This document shows positions 34,201 to 46,948 of a stretch of 64,000 nucleotides of DNA, one piece after another; positions within the stretch are counted from its first letter, which is position 1, and every line of letters starts with the position of its first letter. The notes beneath the pieces are model-generated. The model saw only the letters and a program-made list of their open reading frames with translations, ran no database searches and was not told the origin of the DNA. The stretch spans positions 372,001 through 436,000 of the forward strand of contig WARS01000027.1 in assembly GCA_008933995.1 (NCBI GenBank), read 5' to 3'. This DNA is from Datnioides undecimradiatus (Eukaryota; Chordata; Actinopteri; Lobotiformes; Datnioididae). Position numbers and translations under genes: made by a program.

Positions 34201-37200
34201 GTTCACATGGATTACAGGCTCTTCTGATGTTATATGATGGAAAAAGCGAATCATAACAACTTCTAAAATCTGTCTGGCAGCACAATACACCTCCCTTATA
34301 TCTTGGACATACTCCTACACAGTCACAATCTGCCACAGTTTGGTAAAATGTAGGTAAATACTTGGAAAAGAACAGGTAACTGCGCTATCACCAAAAAGAA
34401 ACAATGTGTTTAGACGTATTTAGGCTTTATAAAAGTCATTTGTCCCTGCTGTGTAAACTGTTTTGTTGTTTTGACAACAACCATGCTAGAAACAACAAGT
34501 ATTTAGGAGACATGAGTGTATTCTTGTTTGTCTGTAGATGTTTTGTGTGTCGTTTTTGGACAGTAGTAGCCTGTGACAAAGGTAAACAGCTTACCGTCCT
34601 TCTAGCACCAAGCAGAAGCAGTTTAATTGTCAGATTTTAGCAAAAATATGAATATTTGGACGGCATGGACTGTGCTGAAGGTCCAAGAGTGGTTTTAGAT
34701 GATGTTTTAGATTATATGATTATTATTATGATTGTATTTGAGATGCAAAGAAATTTCATTGGTCTTTATATAAGTTGTAGGTTTCAGTCCTCAACCAGTT
34801 CCTTTATCCTAGAGTGCTGCTCAGTTTACCTGTGGCAGGAGGCTTTTCAGACACCCTGTACAACCAGATCTAGAAGCTCACCAATCGTGTTGCTCGGAGA
34901 TGAGGTCTGGCCGCCTGGCTTCCTGTTGGGTGTCTCAGGTTTTTCATCCTCTGCTTCACCCGGCAGGTCATTGGCAGTTGAGACAGGCTTACTATCTATT
35001 GGGCTGATGGTGGGGGCTGGGGCCATGGTGCCGTCAGCCAGGACCTCAGGCTTCTCCACCACTAGGTTGGTGAGGGGAGTGAGGAAGTGGTACGTCATAG
35101 ACAGATTGGTGGCCTGCTTAATGTGCTCTTCCCTTTCCTTGCTGGTTTGGCTGCGCATCCGCGATCGTAGCCCCTCCTTGACACTCAGGAAACCCCAGAC
35201 ACGCTCCACAAAGTCCTCCGCTATTGAACCCAAAGCAAGTCCTAATCCCTGTGGGATCCCCGACCCTGGAGCCCTACTTCCGGCTGCCATTGCTGCTGTA
35301 GCTGCTTTCACATGTTTCTCAGTTTCGATCTGTCGGTGCCGCAGAGGAACATCCGTCTCAAGGATGATGCTCTTGTCGTTGTTGCTGGCTGTAACCTGGA
35401 CATGGAGCGATTCTGCGCTTTGGTTGGTCAACTTGCCAGCGATGACGATCTCAGAGCCATTAAAGTAGTTGGTGAACAGATGCTGAGTGACATACTGGAC
35501 TGAGTCCTCTGTGTAGTTGATCCTTATGTCAGACAGCAGAGGAGTTCCTATCTCATCGTAGAACCTAGACAGGAACAAGGACAGGTCAAAGAATTGCATC
35601 TGAATGGACGCCAAAACCCAAAGTAATCAGGAAATCTGTTTTCTGTCCTTCATTGACTAAAAGGTAGACGTCTCATTAACGGCACGTGTTGATACCTAAA
35701 CAGCAAAATAGATGGATTGTCATTGACTTCCTGAACAATTTATATGAATATCAGTTGCTCTAGAGTCCTGTTTGTCAACCTTGTCTTGATTGTTTGTCAG
35801 TACCTCCCAACTGCTTCATATACCCTAAAACGATTCATAAGATCTGTTTCTGAAACACCTCTATGGTTCAGGTATTGGGTTGGTCAGAGCAACTAACTTC
35901 TTCTGTCCCTTCCTCTTGGAGAAGACAATGACTAGTCACATGAACACAAGAGGAAGCTTGTCGGGAAAACTTGTTTGAAAGGTTGTCAGGACAAATGACC
36001 AGTGTTCATTAGCATTATGCTAACTTTTCTGTGTTACTCTTTCGCATGGGGTTGGTGGAGCACATGAATGCCACTAAGATGACAGGATAAGATAAAATCC
36101 TGCTTCATGGGATTAAACAGTAAATTACTATTAATTACTTGCTGCTGGATTAAACTTTGCCTCCTTACCAGTATCTTATATCGACACTAACATGGATTGT
36201 TCCACATTTTGTGGCACATTTCCTATGCCAATTGCCTCAAACCTCGGGGTATCAAAGAAAACACTGCTGGCCTTATTTGTTCCTGCATATCTTTACACAC
36301 TTTCCTATTCTTCTCTGTTGATCACAAACCAGCCACGTGTTCAGAGTCTGATCAGGTTGATCGAGGGCACACCGGTCGTGATTTTCGAGGCAGAAAGAGA
36401 CCAGTGTTGTTACAGAGTTCATCAAATGTCTCGTTTGTTCAAACAAACCACCTTCCGGCCGTAAACCTGCTTGTCTAACCTCTCATAGCTACTGCCACCC
36501 CACTTCAGAGTTTGTGCAGACATTCATAAAAGAGTGTGTATAAAGCAAAGGTTGTGAATGTGTGTGTGTGTCCTCTGCTCTGTCCTTGTTGTCAGGCTGC
36601 AGTAAACCTCCTCACCTCTTAACCAGCGTGTTTGTTCAAGCACGACCAGGGCTATTATGTGTGGAGTCTATCTGTTAACCCCACGAACATACTCAGATGC
36701 AGGTTTCACAACACAAGCGCATTCCTGCTCAACTGAACAAACACCTCGTGTGTCCAAGTGCGGAAGAGGTAAAGAGAGAAGAGGGTTGTGTGTTAAGGAT
36801 CGGGGGGTCTGAAGGAGAAAGAGGGTGGCTGTTGTAGCCTGAGGCTGTCACATGTCGAGCTTGATTAAAGAGCTCGGTTGTCAGCACCGTCACATTTGCA
36901 GACTTCGTTCCCTCGTTGCTTGATGAGAGACAGAGGGGCGTGTCAAAGGGGCAGGGGGGAGGGATTAAGGACGGCTAATTGTTTAATAAGATGCGGATTA
37001 TACACATGAAGGGGCAATTTGACAATGATTACTTATTTGAAGTATAATGATATTGCCTTAACAATCACAAGTTCATAGAGTTTTGTGTGAAAGTACTCTT
37101 TGATTAATGTGGAAGAGCAACGCAAACTTGACTTTTACAGATCAAACGTGTCGACAGAAAAGAAAATGATGATATTAAGTGAATGGTTTTGAAACTACAT

Positions 37201-40200
37201 AGAATAACAAAGCAAGAAAGAAAGTCCCAAAGTAGCTCTTATGTGCCAAAATGATGTTAAGATGGTAACATACCGGACAAGTCAGACCTCAGCTTCTTCT
37301 GGATAACAGCTATCAAGTCCAACCTACAGTGTGTGCCTTGTAGTTAGGAGACCAAGACCACTTTTGGTTGTTTCAGTGCTGTTGTTTGCTTTGCACCTGA
37401 GTATTCTAGCGGTTTTCAGATCGACCCAAACGAATCATTTCGAGCGGGAAAATGAACCAGTATCTCATCAAAAGTGACTAAACACGACATTTTGAAAACA
37501 ACCTCCGGCCCTCCTCACGACTAACGTCTTTACCCAGTTTCTGAACGTTTAAATAACCTTCTTTATCTCTCTTGTCTTAGTTAGCATCATGGAATTTGTA
37601 TATGTGGCCATGAGAGTCTGGGGTAATGAGAAATTCCCATTTTGGTCACCATTTTTACAAATTCAAACCAGCTTCCATGTTTAGATCTAGGAAATGTGAT
37701 TGTTTATTTTACAAATGGTTTGGAAAAGCCCCGAAGTCTGATCGCATGCCTCAAAGATCAACAATTTAATAAGTACTGAGGTTAAACAAACTGTAGTGGA
37801 GGAAATATTTCAATAATGTATAAACTGGATTGAAGGAGTCTTACCCTTTGAGCATAGCGCTGGCGTCTGCTTCCTCGCTGATGCGTCTCATCATCCCACA
37901 GTTTTCCAGAGCCATGCGCTCCAGCAGCCGGTAATCCACGTCATTCCCAATCCCAATGGTGAAGATGCAGAACTTTTCCTGCACGGCTGAGCGAGTGTTC
38001 CCCAGGATCGCAGTGGACTGGGTCACCCCGACCGTTGGACGACCGTCCGTCAGGAAAATAATGAGGGAGACGCTGTTCGGGCTGGCGTCAGGGCCCGAGA
38101 GGTAATCGCGAAGCAGAGAGGAGCCGGTTTGGATGGCATCATCGATATTTGTGCCTGTGGTGAACAGACGTCATGGCAGGTTACTGTTTAGGAAAACGTC
38201 AATTCAAGTTTCAAGTGCAGCTGATAGTACGTTAACAAACAGGATCATGTTTATCTATCAAGATATAGCAACTGTGGAGCAAACATGCCACAAGGACAAT
38301 AATATCTGACCTCCAGTGGTCGCCAACATGAAAATGAACTTCTTGGCATCCCTGACATTGAGCGGCGTCACGGGCACGAGACGATTCGGCTGCCAAACTT
38401 TGACCTTATTGGAGAAACTGATGAAGTTAAAGCGGTCGCCCGGTCGCAGGTCCCTCAGAATGGTGAACAGGGCATCTTTAGTCTGAGAAAGACGGAAAGG
38501 AAGAGCGGGAGAGGATTGCTATCTTTCAACAGACGTGCTGGATACACAGTGTGGTCATGGTCTCAGCGGTGTCGCCATGCTTAATTCATTATAATGCCAG
38601 AGCTGCAGCGCTTGGAAATAAAACACATCATCATCAATCAAACGCCCAGCCTTTTGTCCAGCTGTGGCATTTCTGTCGCACATGCACACCCCGCCCATTA
38701 ATGGAGCTCAGGAGGGTGGTGTCGGTGGTGTTTTGGGGAGAAGATTGGTGTCAAAACATGTTTTAAAGGAAAGAAAGATAGTTAACTTTAGTTAGCGTTG
38801 GTTGTTTTTTTTAGCTGCAGCTGTTTTAATAGCTGTTTAAATAGCTTGTCTTCAGTCACACTTGGTTTAAGCCTGTGTTAGTCAGACTTTCTCTCTATCA
38901 GACTTGAAATATGACAGAGTTCCTGAAATTTCTTTCATACATATGGTAGCACTTTGGTTGCTTGGTGATGGGTGAAACTCTAGATGCTTGAGATGTCAAG
39001 TATTGAAAAATCATTGAAAGTTGGATGAAGATTCAGCGCTTATCCCTGTTGATTTGCTTCTAGTTTGCTTTGAGTGAGGAAATGGACAAACAAAAGTCCA
39101 AAACCTTCTTTTCTGCTCTGGAGCTCCAGAGTCTCTGCAGCCCGGAGTGTGGGCGTGATATATAATTTGGCGCTGAGGGGTTTACAGATGACTATATGGG
39201 CTGTATACAGCAAGGGTCAGAACCACACTCTGACCTACGCCTGAAACCCTCCATTGTGGAGCCACATCAAAACACACTTGTTGTTCTGTTCCTGCAGACC
39301 CGCTGGGGGCAGGCGATGGGTGGGGGGACGGATCGAGGGGTCGAGGGTGCTGTTGTCTGGTAAGTTCCATTACCCCATAGACACTGACCTTCCTCCCTCA
39401 CAGCGCAGCCTTGTGCTGCATGTTTCCACTTTTCTTTCTCGCTGAAAGTCTGTTTCCCTCCTCACCTCCTCGCCTCCTCTGCTTCTGCGCTCTCCGCTCG
39501 CGGCAGCTGCAGACATCAGCTCTGAGTCTGGCCGCGGGGATTATCGTGCCATTGCAGATGGAAGAAAAAGGTCTGATATTGATATTCCAGTGTGGGAGTG
39601 AGGAGGTCTGGTGTCAGCGTTTCTGATCCAGTACAGCCACTGAGATTGTGCTTAAAGACCAGGTTTGCATGGGAGGCAAGATCACCAGATTTCCTGACAC
39701 ACTCTGGGAAAACAGTTCATATCTGCTGCACCTGGAACTTTTAACTGCAATGTAAAAATGTGAAAATACAGCGAACTCAAACCCAGAGAAGCAGCGGGAG
39801 CAGATCAACAGGAAGTGACTAATCATTCATTCAATCATTTTACTGTAAAAGAACATGGTTGGTCGTGATTTTACGCGTTTTGTCCCGTTTATTATGGTGT
39901 AAACCCAACAAATGCTAATGGTATTACACTGTCACCTGAGTTCAGATAACTAAGGAAACTGTATAGAGGACTTCATAATTTGCTTTGGATGGACTGTTAT
40001 TTATTGTTATAGACACTGTTAATATACTGTGTAAGATACAAAGTCGTTTCAAGTGGAATACTGTATTTGTATTCCACACAGCACATTGATTTATCGAGTT
40101 TACCCACTGAGGAAGACCATGAAATGCAGCACGAAGCTCCAGAAAAGCTTGCACATGCGCCTTTACCAACTATGAACGTTCATTCTCAACATCAGATTTG

Positions 40201-40929
40201 ACTTTCTGTTGCTCCAGTTGAGTTTAATGCTGCATAATGAACTTAAAAAGCACTTTAAACTTTAAAACCTTTAGACGGTGCCTTCAGGACACGGGACACG
40301 TGAAATTGAATGCAAGAAGCTACAACATTAACTTGGCAATTAAAAATTTACTGTTGCAGCTCTTTTGTAAATTAGTGAATGCAGAGCTTTGACAGTAAAT
40401 ACATGTGATAAGACAGTATCCTGCTTTAAAAGTCTGAGAAATGCACCTGTTAAAAAGCTAAAAACCCAACGATAAATGCAAATCTGTAGAATTTATTGGC
40501 AAGTGGGCTAAAACATGCAAAAAACTAGATCTTTCCCTTTTGTATGAGAAGCATGCATACTGCATTTAATGCCCCCACACAGGATATTTAGGTATTTATA
40601 CAATTCAAAACACTCTTGAAGCTTCAACCTCACAGCATCGTTCTGTGACATCCACTGACTGTCCTGCGTTACCTGTCTGATCTTTGTCCCCAGCATGGAG
40701 GCGCTGGTGTCGATGACAAACACCACATTCTTGGGCACGACGGGCAGGTCTTTGGGGGCGAAGTAGTGGACAAAATGGCCGTTTAAAACCTGGAAGAGAC
40801 AGGAGTTCACAGACGTGCATGAAGTTGTTGAAGTAGATGTCAAAACGCGGCAGGTTTCTGAAGGCAGACAGAAGAGTTTGGCAGCGGAGGGACTGCTGTG
40901 GCAGGAAACCCAAGAAATGAATGACTAAC

Positions 40930-40971
<42 letters not shown>

Positions 40972-43900
40972 TTGGATGGGAAATTATTGCGCACACATAC
41001 AAAATATGAAAACTATTTTATGCTGTTTCACAGTCAGCTGTCCTGCCTTAAAACCCTCCTCGTCTGTTTGTTTCATAAGCGCGTTCGTTCGCAACGCTGT
41101 CGATGACGTCACACCTGAATGTCTCCAATCCCCATGTCTCGCTGCACATCATAGCGGATCACAAAGTCTCCCAGGAGGCCGTTGGTGGTGATCTTGGCCT
41201 GTTGGACGATGTTGGGGCTGAAGGTGATCTTGCAGACGTTCTTCTCGTTTTTGATCGCGGTGGTGACGGGAGGCTCAGGCTTGGCTGGAAGCACAAAGAC
41301 AGGAAGTGTGTTTGTGTTTCAATTGGCTCAGGAACAACAGCCTGAAACGAGGAAAGTGACTGTGAGAGTGCATTTAAAGGGTGACGGGGTGGGAATTTTC
41401 TGCCGCTTGGGGTCTTTTAAACAAAACAATAACAAAAGACATGATCATGAAGCAGCGTGGGATGCTGGGAGTTGTGGTCTTCCTGTCAGCTGGGATTCCT
41501 TCAGTGTTGATGGTTCAGGAGGTTTTTACTGGGAGCTGAATTCTCCACAGAGGTCTCCTCCTCTCCAAAACAAACAGAGCCGCTGATTCAAACCCAGAGG
41601 AACACTGAATAAAGCAGTTCCACCTTAAAAACCACTGTTTCCCCCACGCTGTCGGCCGCACACGGGACGTCCTGGAGGGGCGGCGAGCCGAGCTGCTGCT
41701 AACGTTTGCTCAGCTTGTTTCTCTGATAACTTAAGATCCAGACGTCCGACGACTAAAATCCTTCATCTGCTTCAGATACAGAGTTAAAAACAAGCAGCGG
41801 CTGATGTAAGCTGACAAAAAGTGACACAAGCACAAAGGGGCTTTGACGCCAGTGACAGGCGACCAACTGAAACCAACAACGGATCGATATCTGGGTTAGA
41901 AATCCAGATTTCTCCGAGTTTGATTGTCTATGTTAAAATCAGGCTTTTTAGAGTGAAGTTAATGATTTTAAGTCCTTAACAAAGGTATGCTGATTTATCC
42001 TATTTTAAAAAATACTTTTTTGCGTATGCATGTTGCTTTAGAAACAAAACTTTCCATCAAACCCTTTCCTCACGCTGGGAGAATTACTAAAATATCAATA
42101 TAAACTAATCACAATTGGAAATACATGCATTAAAAGCTTTTAAATATCCCATATGTAATAACAGTAATTGATAAAACAAATACATGTATCCATAGACCTG
42201 GGATCTTTGGTGCATTAGGTGCTGTTGCACTGTTAGAAGCCCCGCTGCTCCTGCCGTTGCGCAGCGGCAGCACCTCGAGGTCCGTGATGGCCGAGTGGTC
42301 GACGATGGTGACGTCCAGGCTGAGGCGGCTGACCAGCTGCATGGGCCGCAAGCTGGTCACGTGCTCGTAGCGTCCCAGCCGGCGCTGCAGAAGCTCCTCG
42401 TAGGTCAGCAGGAACACGGCACGGTTCCGGCCGGGGATGTTGGCCGCCATCCTGAACACCTCCACCTCCGGCTCTGGGCTGTGGAGGGGGTGGAGGCTTT
42501 AATCTTGATTTGTCAGATAACATTGAATCTAATTAGGATTAGACATGCTGGTGTTAATTAATGACTCACCTTTACTTAATCCGCCAGTAAAAGTAGTTCC
42601 CAACCAATGCATCTTCTACTGTTGGAATACATTTGCTAAAACTTAATTTAACTAATGCTTAAAAAGTCTTTTTGTCTTCAGAAGGAATCAGGACGATCAT
42701 TGTAGCTACAGACTGAAGTCAAGGAGCGGTGAGCAGTTTGGGTCTTTTCATGGGAACAGTTTTGACTATGATATGTGTGAAATAGTGCCTCTTTATATGT
42801 GACACCATCCTAAAAATGGCAGATATGTATATTTCCTTAATATTTTAATATAAATTTTAAGTTTTTCTCTCATTTTCAGCACAGTTTTGAGCGTTTTAAC
42901 CCGTCTTCTACGAGTCACATCCGCACCATTTAGGTGATTAACGACTTTAGATCGCCTAGGTTTTGTTTGTAGACAAACATAATTAGGTCCAATCAAATGG
43001 GGTGGAGCAACTCGTCTTAAATCAAAGCATCAAATCTGTTGCTACCACCAGGTGGCGCCAGAGTCTGCGTTTCCATTCGATCGCACTCTTTTTTGAGTTT
43101 TAAATGGCTATTTTCAGTTTTCCATGCGGACGTCAGCTACCATTTAGATAATTGTGACTCATTACAGTTATTATATAGCACTGCTGCAGTAATGTAAAGT
43201 CCTTTAATTTAAATAACTGACTTGAATTGAACTTAAACGTCACTTTGGTGTTAACGCTCATGATGTTAGGTACGTGTGTTTTTAAAGGTAATATGTGAAT
43301 TTGATACTCAGGGGAAAAACATTAAGTTTTGAGTTAATATAAATGTACTTTGTGACTTTTTATATGAAAATCTTTCAAATGCCATGGCGGCATTATTGTT
43401 TGTTTTTAAAAACTGGACAATTTGGGTGAAATTGTATTGTTGCTGTCATTTTAGTGTTGTTTTGGGTTTTACCACCGGGCGTCACTGTCGTCCAAAGTGT
43501 TGAAATTCTTCACATAGCGCCTTTAATATTTAGTTTTGTTGTTTTGTGTGATGACTCTGCTGATCTGATGGTTTAATGGTTTGATATAATTCTATATTTT
43601 GACTTTAGTCGTTGATTTATGTATTTTATGTTTGGCTTTTACACTGCTTCTGTGAAGTCAAAGCTCATATTAAACCGACAACAGCACTGTAAACAGAAAA
43701 TACAGCCGAGGGCAGAATTAAAGGTGGAGCACAGAGGAGGTGGAGAGGTCCAAGTGATGATATCATGATACATGTGGAGGGGCTGTTTCTGTCTAACCTC
43801 ACATCTTCCACCCCGAGCCGTCCCTTCGTCCTCTTTTTTCACAGCGGAGCCACTGAATCACCAGATCCCATTTACTGAAATGTCACTTTTCACATGACAG

Positions 43901-46900
43901 CTGCAAACGTGATGTCACTTCTTCCACACGTCACCTCCTGGGTCGCACATTTATACGACAACGCTCGTCTCTGGGGTGGAGGAGTGATCTTATTTCAGCA
44001 CACACACATGCACACGCACACAGAGCACACACTCACTCTTTGTGGCCGCCCTGTCGTGGTAAAAGAGGTTTTTGTGGGGATATCATCACACTCTGTTTGC
44101 AAAATAGGAACATTAGAGGGAGTGAGTGCTGCTGTGTAATTAGGAGGAGACGCCACACCATAGGAGTAACCACACACACACACACACACAGGCCCTTACA
44201 CACCTATCATCCTTGCGGGGACTCGTCTTTGACATAACGTCCCCTTGCACCTAAACCCAAACTTAACCATCACAGCTGAAGACCGGACTGCAACCTTAAG
44301 GTGAAACCAGAACTGAAAAACCAGGTCTTGACTCAAACCGTTGTTTGAAGTTCCCGGACCACATAAATACAGTGGGCCCCTGGGTTATGGACCCCACAGT
44401 TGTTGTAAAACAAGTACGCACACACTCACACACACGTAAATTGGGCAGTGCATTGACATAATGCATCACTCAGCCCCTTACTCTAACAAAAACCACATTA
44501 CAGAGCATCCAGACCTCCTCGGGTCACCTGGGACAGGTTCACTCAAGCTTCCTGAACACCTGAGCTCTGCTGAAACTGCCATTTAGACCCTAAAACACGA
44601 CCGTTTGCTGTGGCTTTCCTTTAAATTAGACACATAACTCAGTTTTAATCCGCGGATATTCAGGCTGTGCGCTGTTTTAATGCTTTGCTGAAGTCTTATG
44701 TTTAAGGTGTTTTGTGCCACAATTAAGTGCTTTAAATAACATGTAAATAAACTCTCCTTAACCCTGAAAAAGCAGGGATGTTTCCACTTTTGGGCCCCAC
44801 AGTGACTCAAAGCTGCCTTTGGTTAATGTGTATTTATGCTAAATTGCTTGTACGCCCATATAAATGATGGGACTTGTCATTAATATAATGCATCCCTTAA
44901 CTTTCCCTTACCTTAAGCATTGCAACTGAATGCTTAACCCTGAATTTTACCTTAACCCAAACCCTCAAACTATCAAAGTGCCCCACAAAACAAACACACA
45001 CACACACACACACACAGGTTTCTCTTACCTTGCATCACCTGACTCTTTGCTCTTGCCTTTGCCGTTCCCCTGTTTAACCCTCTTCTCCTTCGGCCTGACC
45101 TCGCTCTGGTAGACACGCCCTCCGATGATCCTGGTTCACAGGGGTCAAAGGTCGAGGATTAGAGCGGCGCTCACGTTCAGGACCACCTATTGTCACGTTT
45201 CAGCTGAGGGTTTCTCCGCACAAAAGGCAGAGTTGGTGCACAAAATCCTGTCGTTACCTATTTATGGGTGGCAGTCCTGCACATGAATGAGCCGTGGTTT
45301 CTCTGTGCGTGTGTGTGTGTGTGTGTGTTAACAGCAGTGTAAAGGTTTTCACCCTTTCTTGGCTCCTTGCTGACGTCTCCATAGAAACGGAAACATCATA
45401 AATCCGTCCGGCCTCTAAATCCCATTTCATTCATGGAGTACCTTCCCAAAAATGCCCAAATCTGCTTAAACGGACCGGTTTCTGGGGACAAACTGGAGCC
45501 GTGACCAACAGGATGAGCTTCTGATGTGTTGCTTTAATGCTTTAATTATAAGATGTATTGGTTTATACATGAACTCCAAAGAGATGCCCACAGAAATAAG
45601 ACTTATGATCTTAATGGGAAGCCATGTGAATAGTATTTGTACAGCAGTGGTTCTCAACCTGGGGGTTCGGACCCTTCTGGGGGTCCCAAGATGAATAAAG
45701 GCATAAAACAGAAAATGTAAATGTTTCTTTTGCATAAATTAATGTTTATTTTCCCGCCCTTTCTCAAATTGGGTGCTGCTCTCTCCTGAAATACTGCTTG
45801 ATTTGACCTCCTCCTGCTTCGCTGTTTCAAATCTCATTAAACAGATGCATATGAATCTGTTAATTAAGGCTTGAGGAGCTTGTCGCGTGCAATAACCCAG
45901 CTGTGCTTTGACGGTGTTATCATGTTCTCAGGTACGCTGTCAGGCGACCCGCGCCACCCTTACATGGTGAAGTTGGAGACGTAGGCGTTAGCGGGGATCT
46001 GAAACTGGAAGACGCCCTCGGTGGCGGCGGAGTGCCGGTTGAGCATGGCGCAGTACACCGCGGTGAAGGCATAGCGGGAGATGATGGTGGTCTTGATGGA
46101 GAGTTCCTGGATGTGAGGTTTGGTCTCCTGCGTAAGAAACGTTAAATAGAATCAACAGCTTAATATCTCCCAGAGCGTATCGACGCCAATTTGGCACGAT
46201 TTTACGCACAGAATCCCGTAATTTATCTGTGATTAATGCCATTCTCAAGAATACCTGAATTCCCCCATAGTTCCACTGAACAAACTGAGGCAGATTGAAT
46301 GTGTTCCCACGAGCTGAGGTCCAGCGCATTACAGATATTCTGGCACATCTGCGCGCTTGGCGGACCTCCTGCGCGTCACGCCCAAAGCGCGCAAGTTTAG
46401 GTTGACAAGATGTGCCTCTAAACAGCTCAAACTAGGTCACGCATTCCAGGTCGCCAATAAAAATATGAAGTTATGTCGAATCAGATGTTTACTTCGCCCC
46501 ACGGAGGTCAGCTCACCGTGACCTCCTTAACCCCGAGAGCGTTCACAGATTAAAGGGAGTGAATGTTTATCCGCTGCTCGGGGACCTTTTTCTTCACTTT
46601 CTGTTTAAAATACACCCAGATTCACACATTTAGTCCATAATTCTAAGCTCCCAAAGCTCAAAAATGTTAAAATATCATAATATATTTGTGGTAAATCTGA
46701 CTTTACCTTGGCTAGTATAGTTTTCACCTGCCGTGGGACCCTGCGCGGCGCCTGAGTGTACAAACAAAAAGGTGTCAGTCAAGGAAAATCCCAAAGAGCA
46801 GAACGAGCAGCTTCGTGTTTTAATATCTTACAATGTCCAAAGCAAAGTCCGTCAAGTCCAGATCAACGTCATCTCCAAACTGGGATTCCTCCAGCTGCCC

Positions 46901-46948
46901 CAGCGCGCTCGGGCTGAAACAAGCGAGTAACGCCAGCAGCAGCAGCAT
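31278..46948 (-). CDS. itih5: Inter-alpha-trypsin inhibitor heavy chain 5
   Basis: Secreted extracellular-matrix protein; ITIH heavy chains bind hyaluronan. Fourteen coding exons (minus): 46832-46948, 46707-46751, 45964-46127, 45029-45130, 42198-42478, 41115-41284, 40673-40789, 38311-38482, 37845-38154, 34855-35564, 33995-34048, 32573-32689, 32083-32460, 31278-31537. They total 2997 nt, 998 residues plus stop, with all phases compatible (human about 942). Domains in order: signal peptide ([17 protein letters not shown]); VIT domain from about residue 55 ([26 protein letters not shown]); vWA domain from about 315 with an intact MIDAS (DTSAS, D320/S322/S324, and later [10 protein letters not shown]); C-terminal heavy-chain domain from about 748 ([13 protein letters not shown]). 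The last exon has [14 protein letters not shown], diagnostic of ITIH5. The DP pair at 751-752 is at the site where ITIH1-3 are cleaved. The big exon (34855-35564) has a proline/serine-rich, low-conservation end. No frame damage is seen. Confidence 0.95.
32690..33994 (-). other. itih5 intron 11
   Basis: About 1.3 kb with a TG microsatellite at 33604-33629. Nothing else recognised. Confidence 0.75.
34049..34854 (-). other. itih5 intron 10
   Basis: About 0.8 kb, no element recognised. A stronger donor-like site (CACAG|GTAAAC, boundary at 34830) lies 25 bases inside this intron relative to the donor used in the gene model. Confidence 0.7.
35565..37844 (-). other. itih5 intron 9
   Basis: About 2.3 kb of moderately AT-rich sequence with no exon or recognisable repeat. 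Confidence 0.75.
38483..40672 (-). other. itih5 intron 7
   Basis: About 2.2 kb; nothing supported. A CT-rich stretch lies at about 39440-39500. Confidence 0.7.
40932..40970. repeat. (TG)n microsatellite
   Basis: Uninterrupted TG run of about 39 bases in the 325-base itih5 intron 6, between two vWA-region exons. Confidence 0.97.
41285..42197 (-). other. itih5 intron 5
   Basis: About 0.9 kb, of which 259 bases are copy B of the dispersed repeat. The rest is AT-rich and unannotated. Confidence 0.75.
41451..41709. repeat. 259-bp dispersed repeat, copy B
   Basis: Same block and orientation as 1753-2011, differing at three positions. The flanks of the two copies are unrelated, so this is transposition or dispersed duplication and not a large segmental duplication. 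It lies antisense in itih5 intron 5. Confidence 0.92.
43045..43059 (+). promoter_or_regulatory. CTCF-type binding motif
   Basis: CCACCAGGTGGCGCC matches the CTCF core consensus (CCASYAGRKGGCR) at every position. It is in non-repetitive sequence of itih5 intron 4, not in a recognised mobile element. Occupancy cannot be judged from sequence. Confidence 0.45.
44193..44420. repeat. CA-microsatellite-associated fish repeat
   Basis: The stretch starting ACACCTATCATCCTTGCGGGG, with CCTAAACCCAAACTTAACCA and a GTTCCCGGACCACA end, resembles a widespread fish intron repeat that usually flanks CA runs; a related piece lies at 44850-44990. It is non-coding and degenerate. Confidence 0.45.
45131..45963 (-). 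other. itih5 intron 3
   Basis: About 0.8 kb. It holds a TG run (about 45310-45329) and a hAT-type element end (from 45645). Confidence 0.7.
45645..45780. mobile_element. hAT-type element terminal fragment
   Basis: CAGTGGTTCTCAACCTGGGG, followed by a pair of GGACCC / GGGTCCC words, is the characteristic terminus of hAT-superfamily non-autonomous elements in vertebrates. The right end is not clear and no transposase is present, so this is a remnant. Confidence 0.45.

Larger units (their letters stand above)
42479..45028 (-). other. itih5 intron 4
   Basis: About 2.5 kb. It holds a consensus CTCF-type site (43045-43059), CA runs (about 44172-44191 and 44993-45016) and two stretches of a known fish repeat associated with CA microsatellites (ACACCTATCATCCTTGCGGGG near 44200; a run of ACCTTAACC-type words near 44880-44960). 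No exon was recognised. Confidence 0.7.

Noticed and set aside
34656-35468. 270-codon plus-strand open frame
   Set aside because: It lies exactly opposite the large itih5 exon (34855-35564), whose minus-strand reading matches ITIH5. The plus frame is a shadow with no recognisable similarity.
31278-46948. Identification as ITIH4 or ITIH3
   Set aside because: The final exon ([14 protein letters not shown]) and the [12 protein letters not shown] region are ITIH5-type, and the flanking genes are those of the ITIH5 locus.
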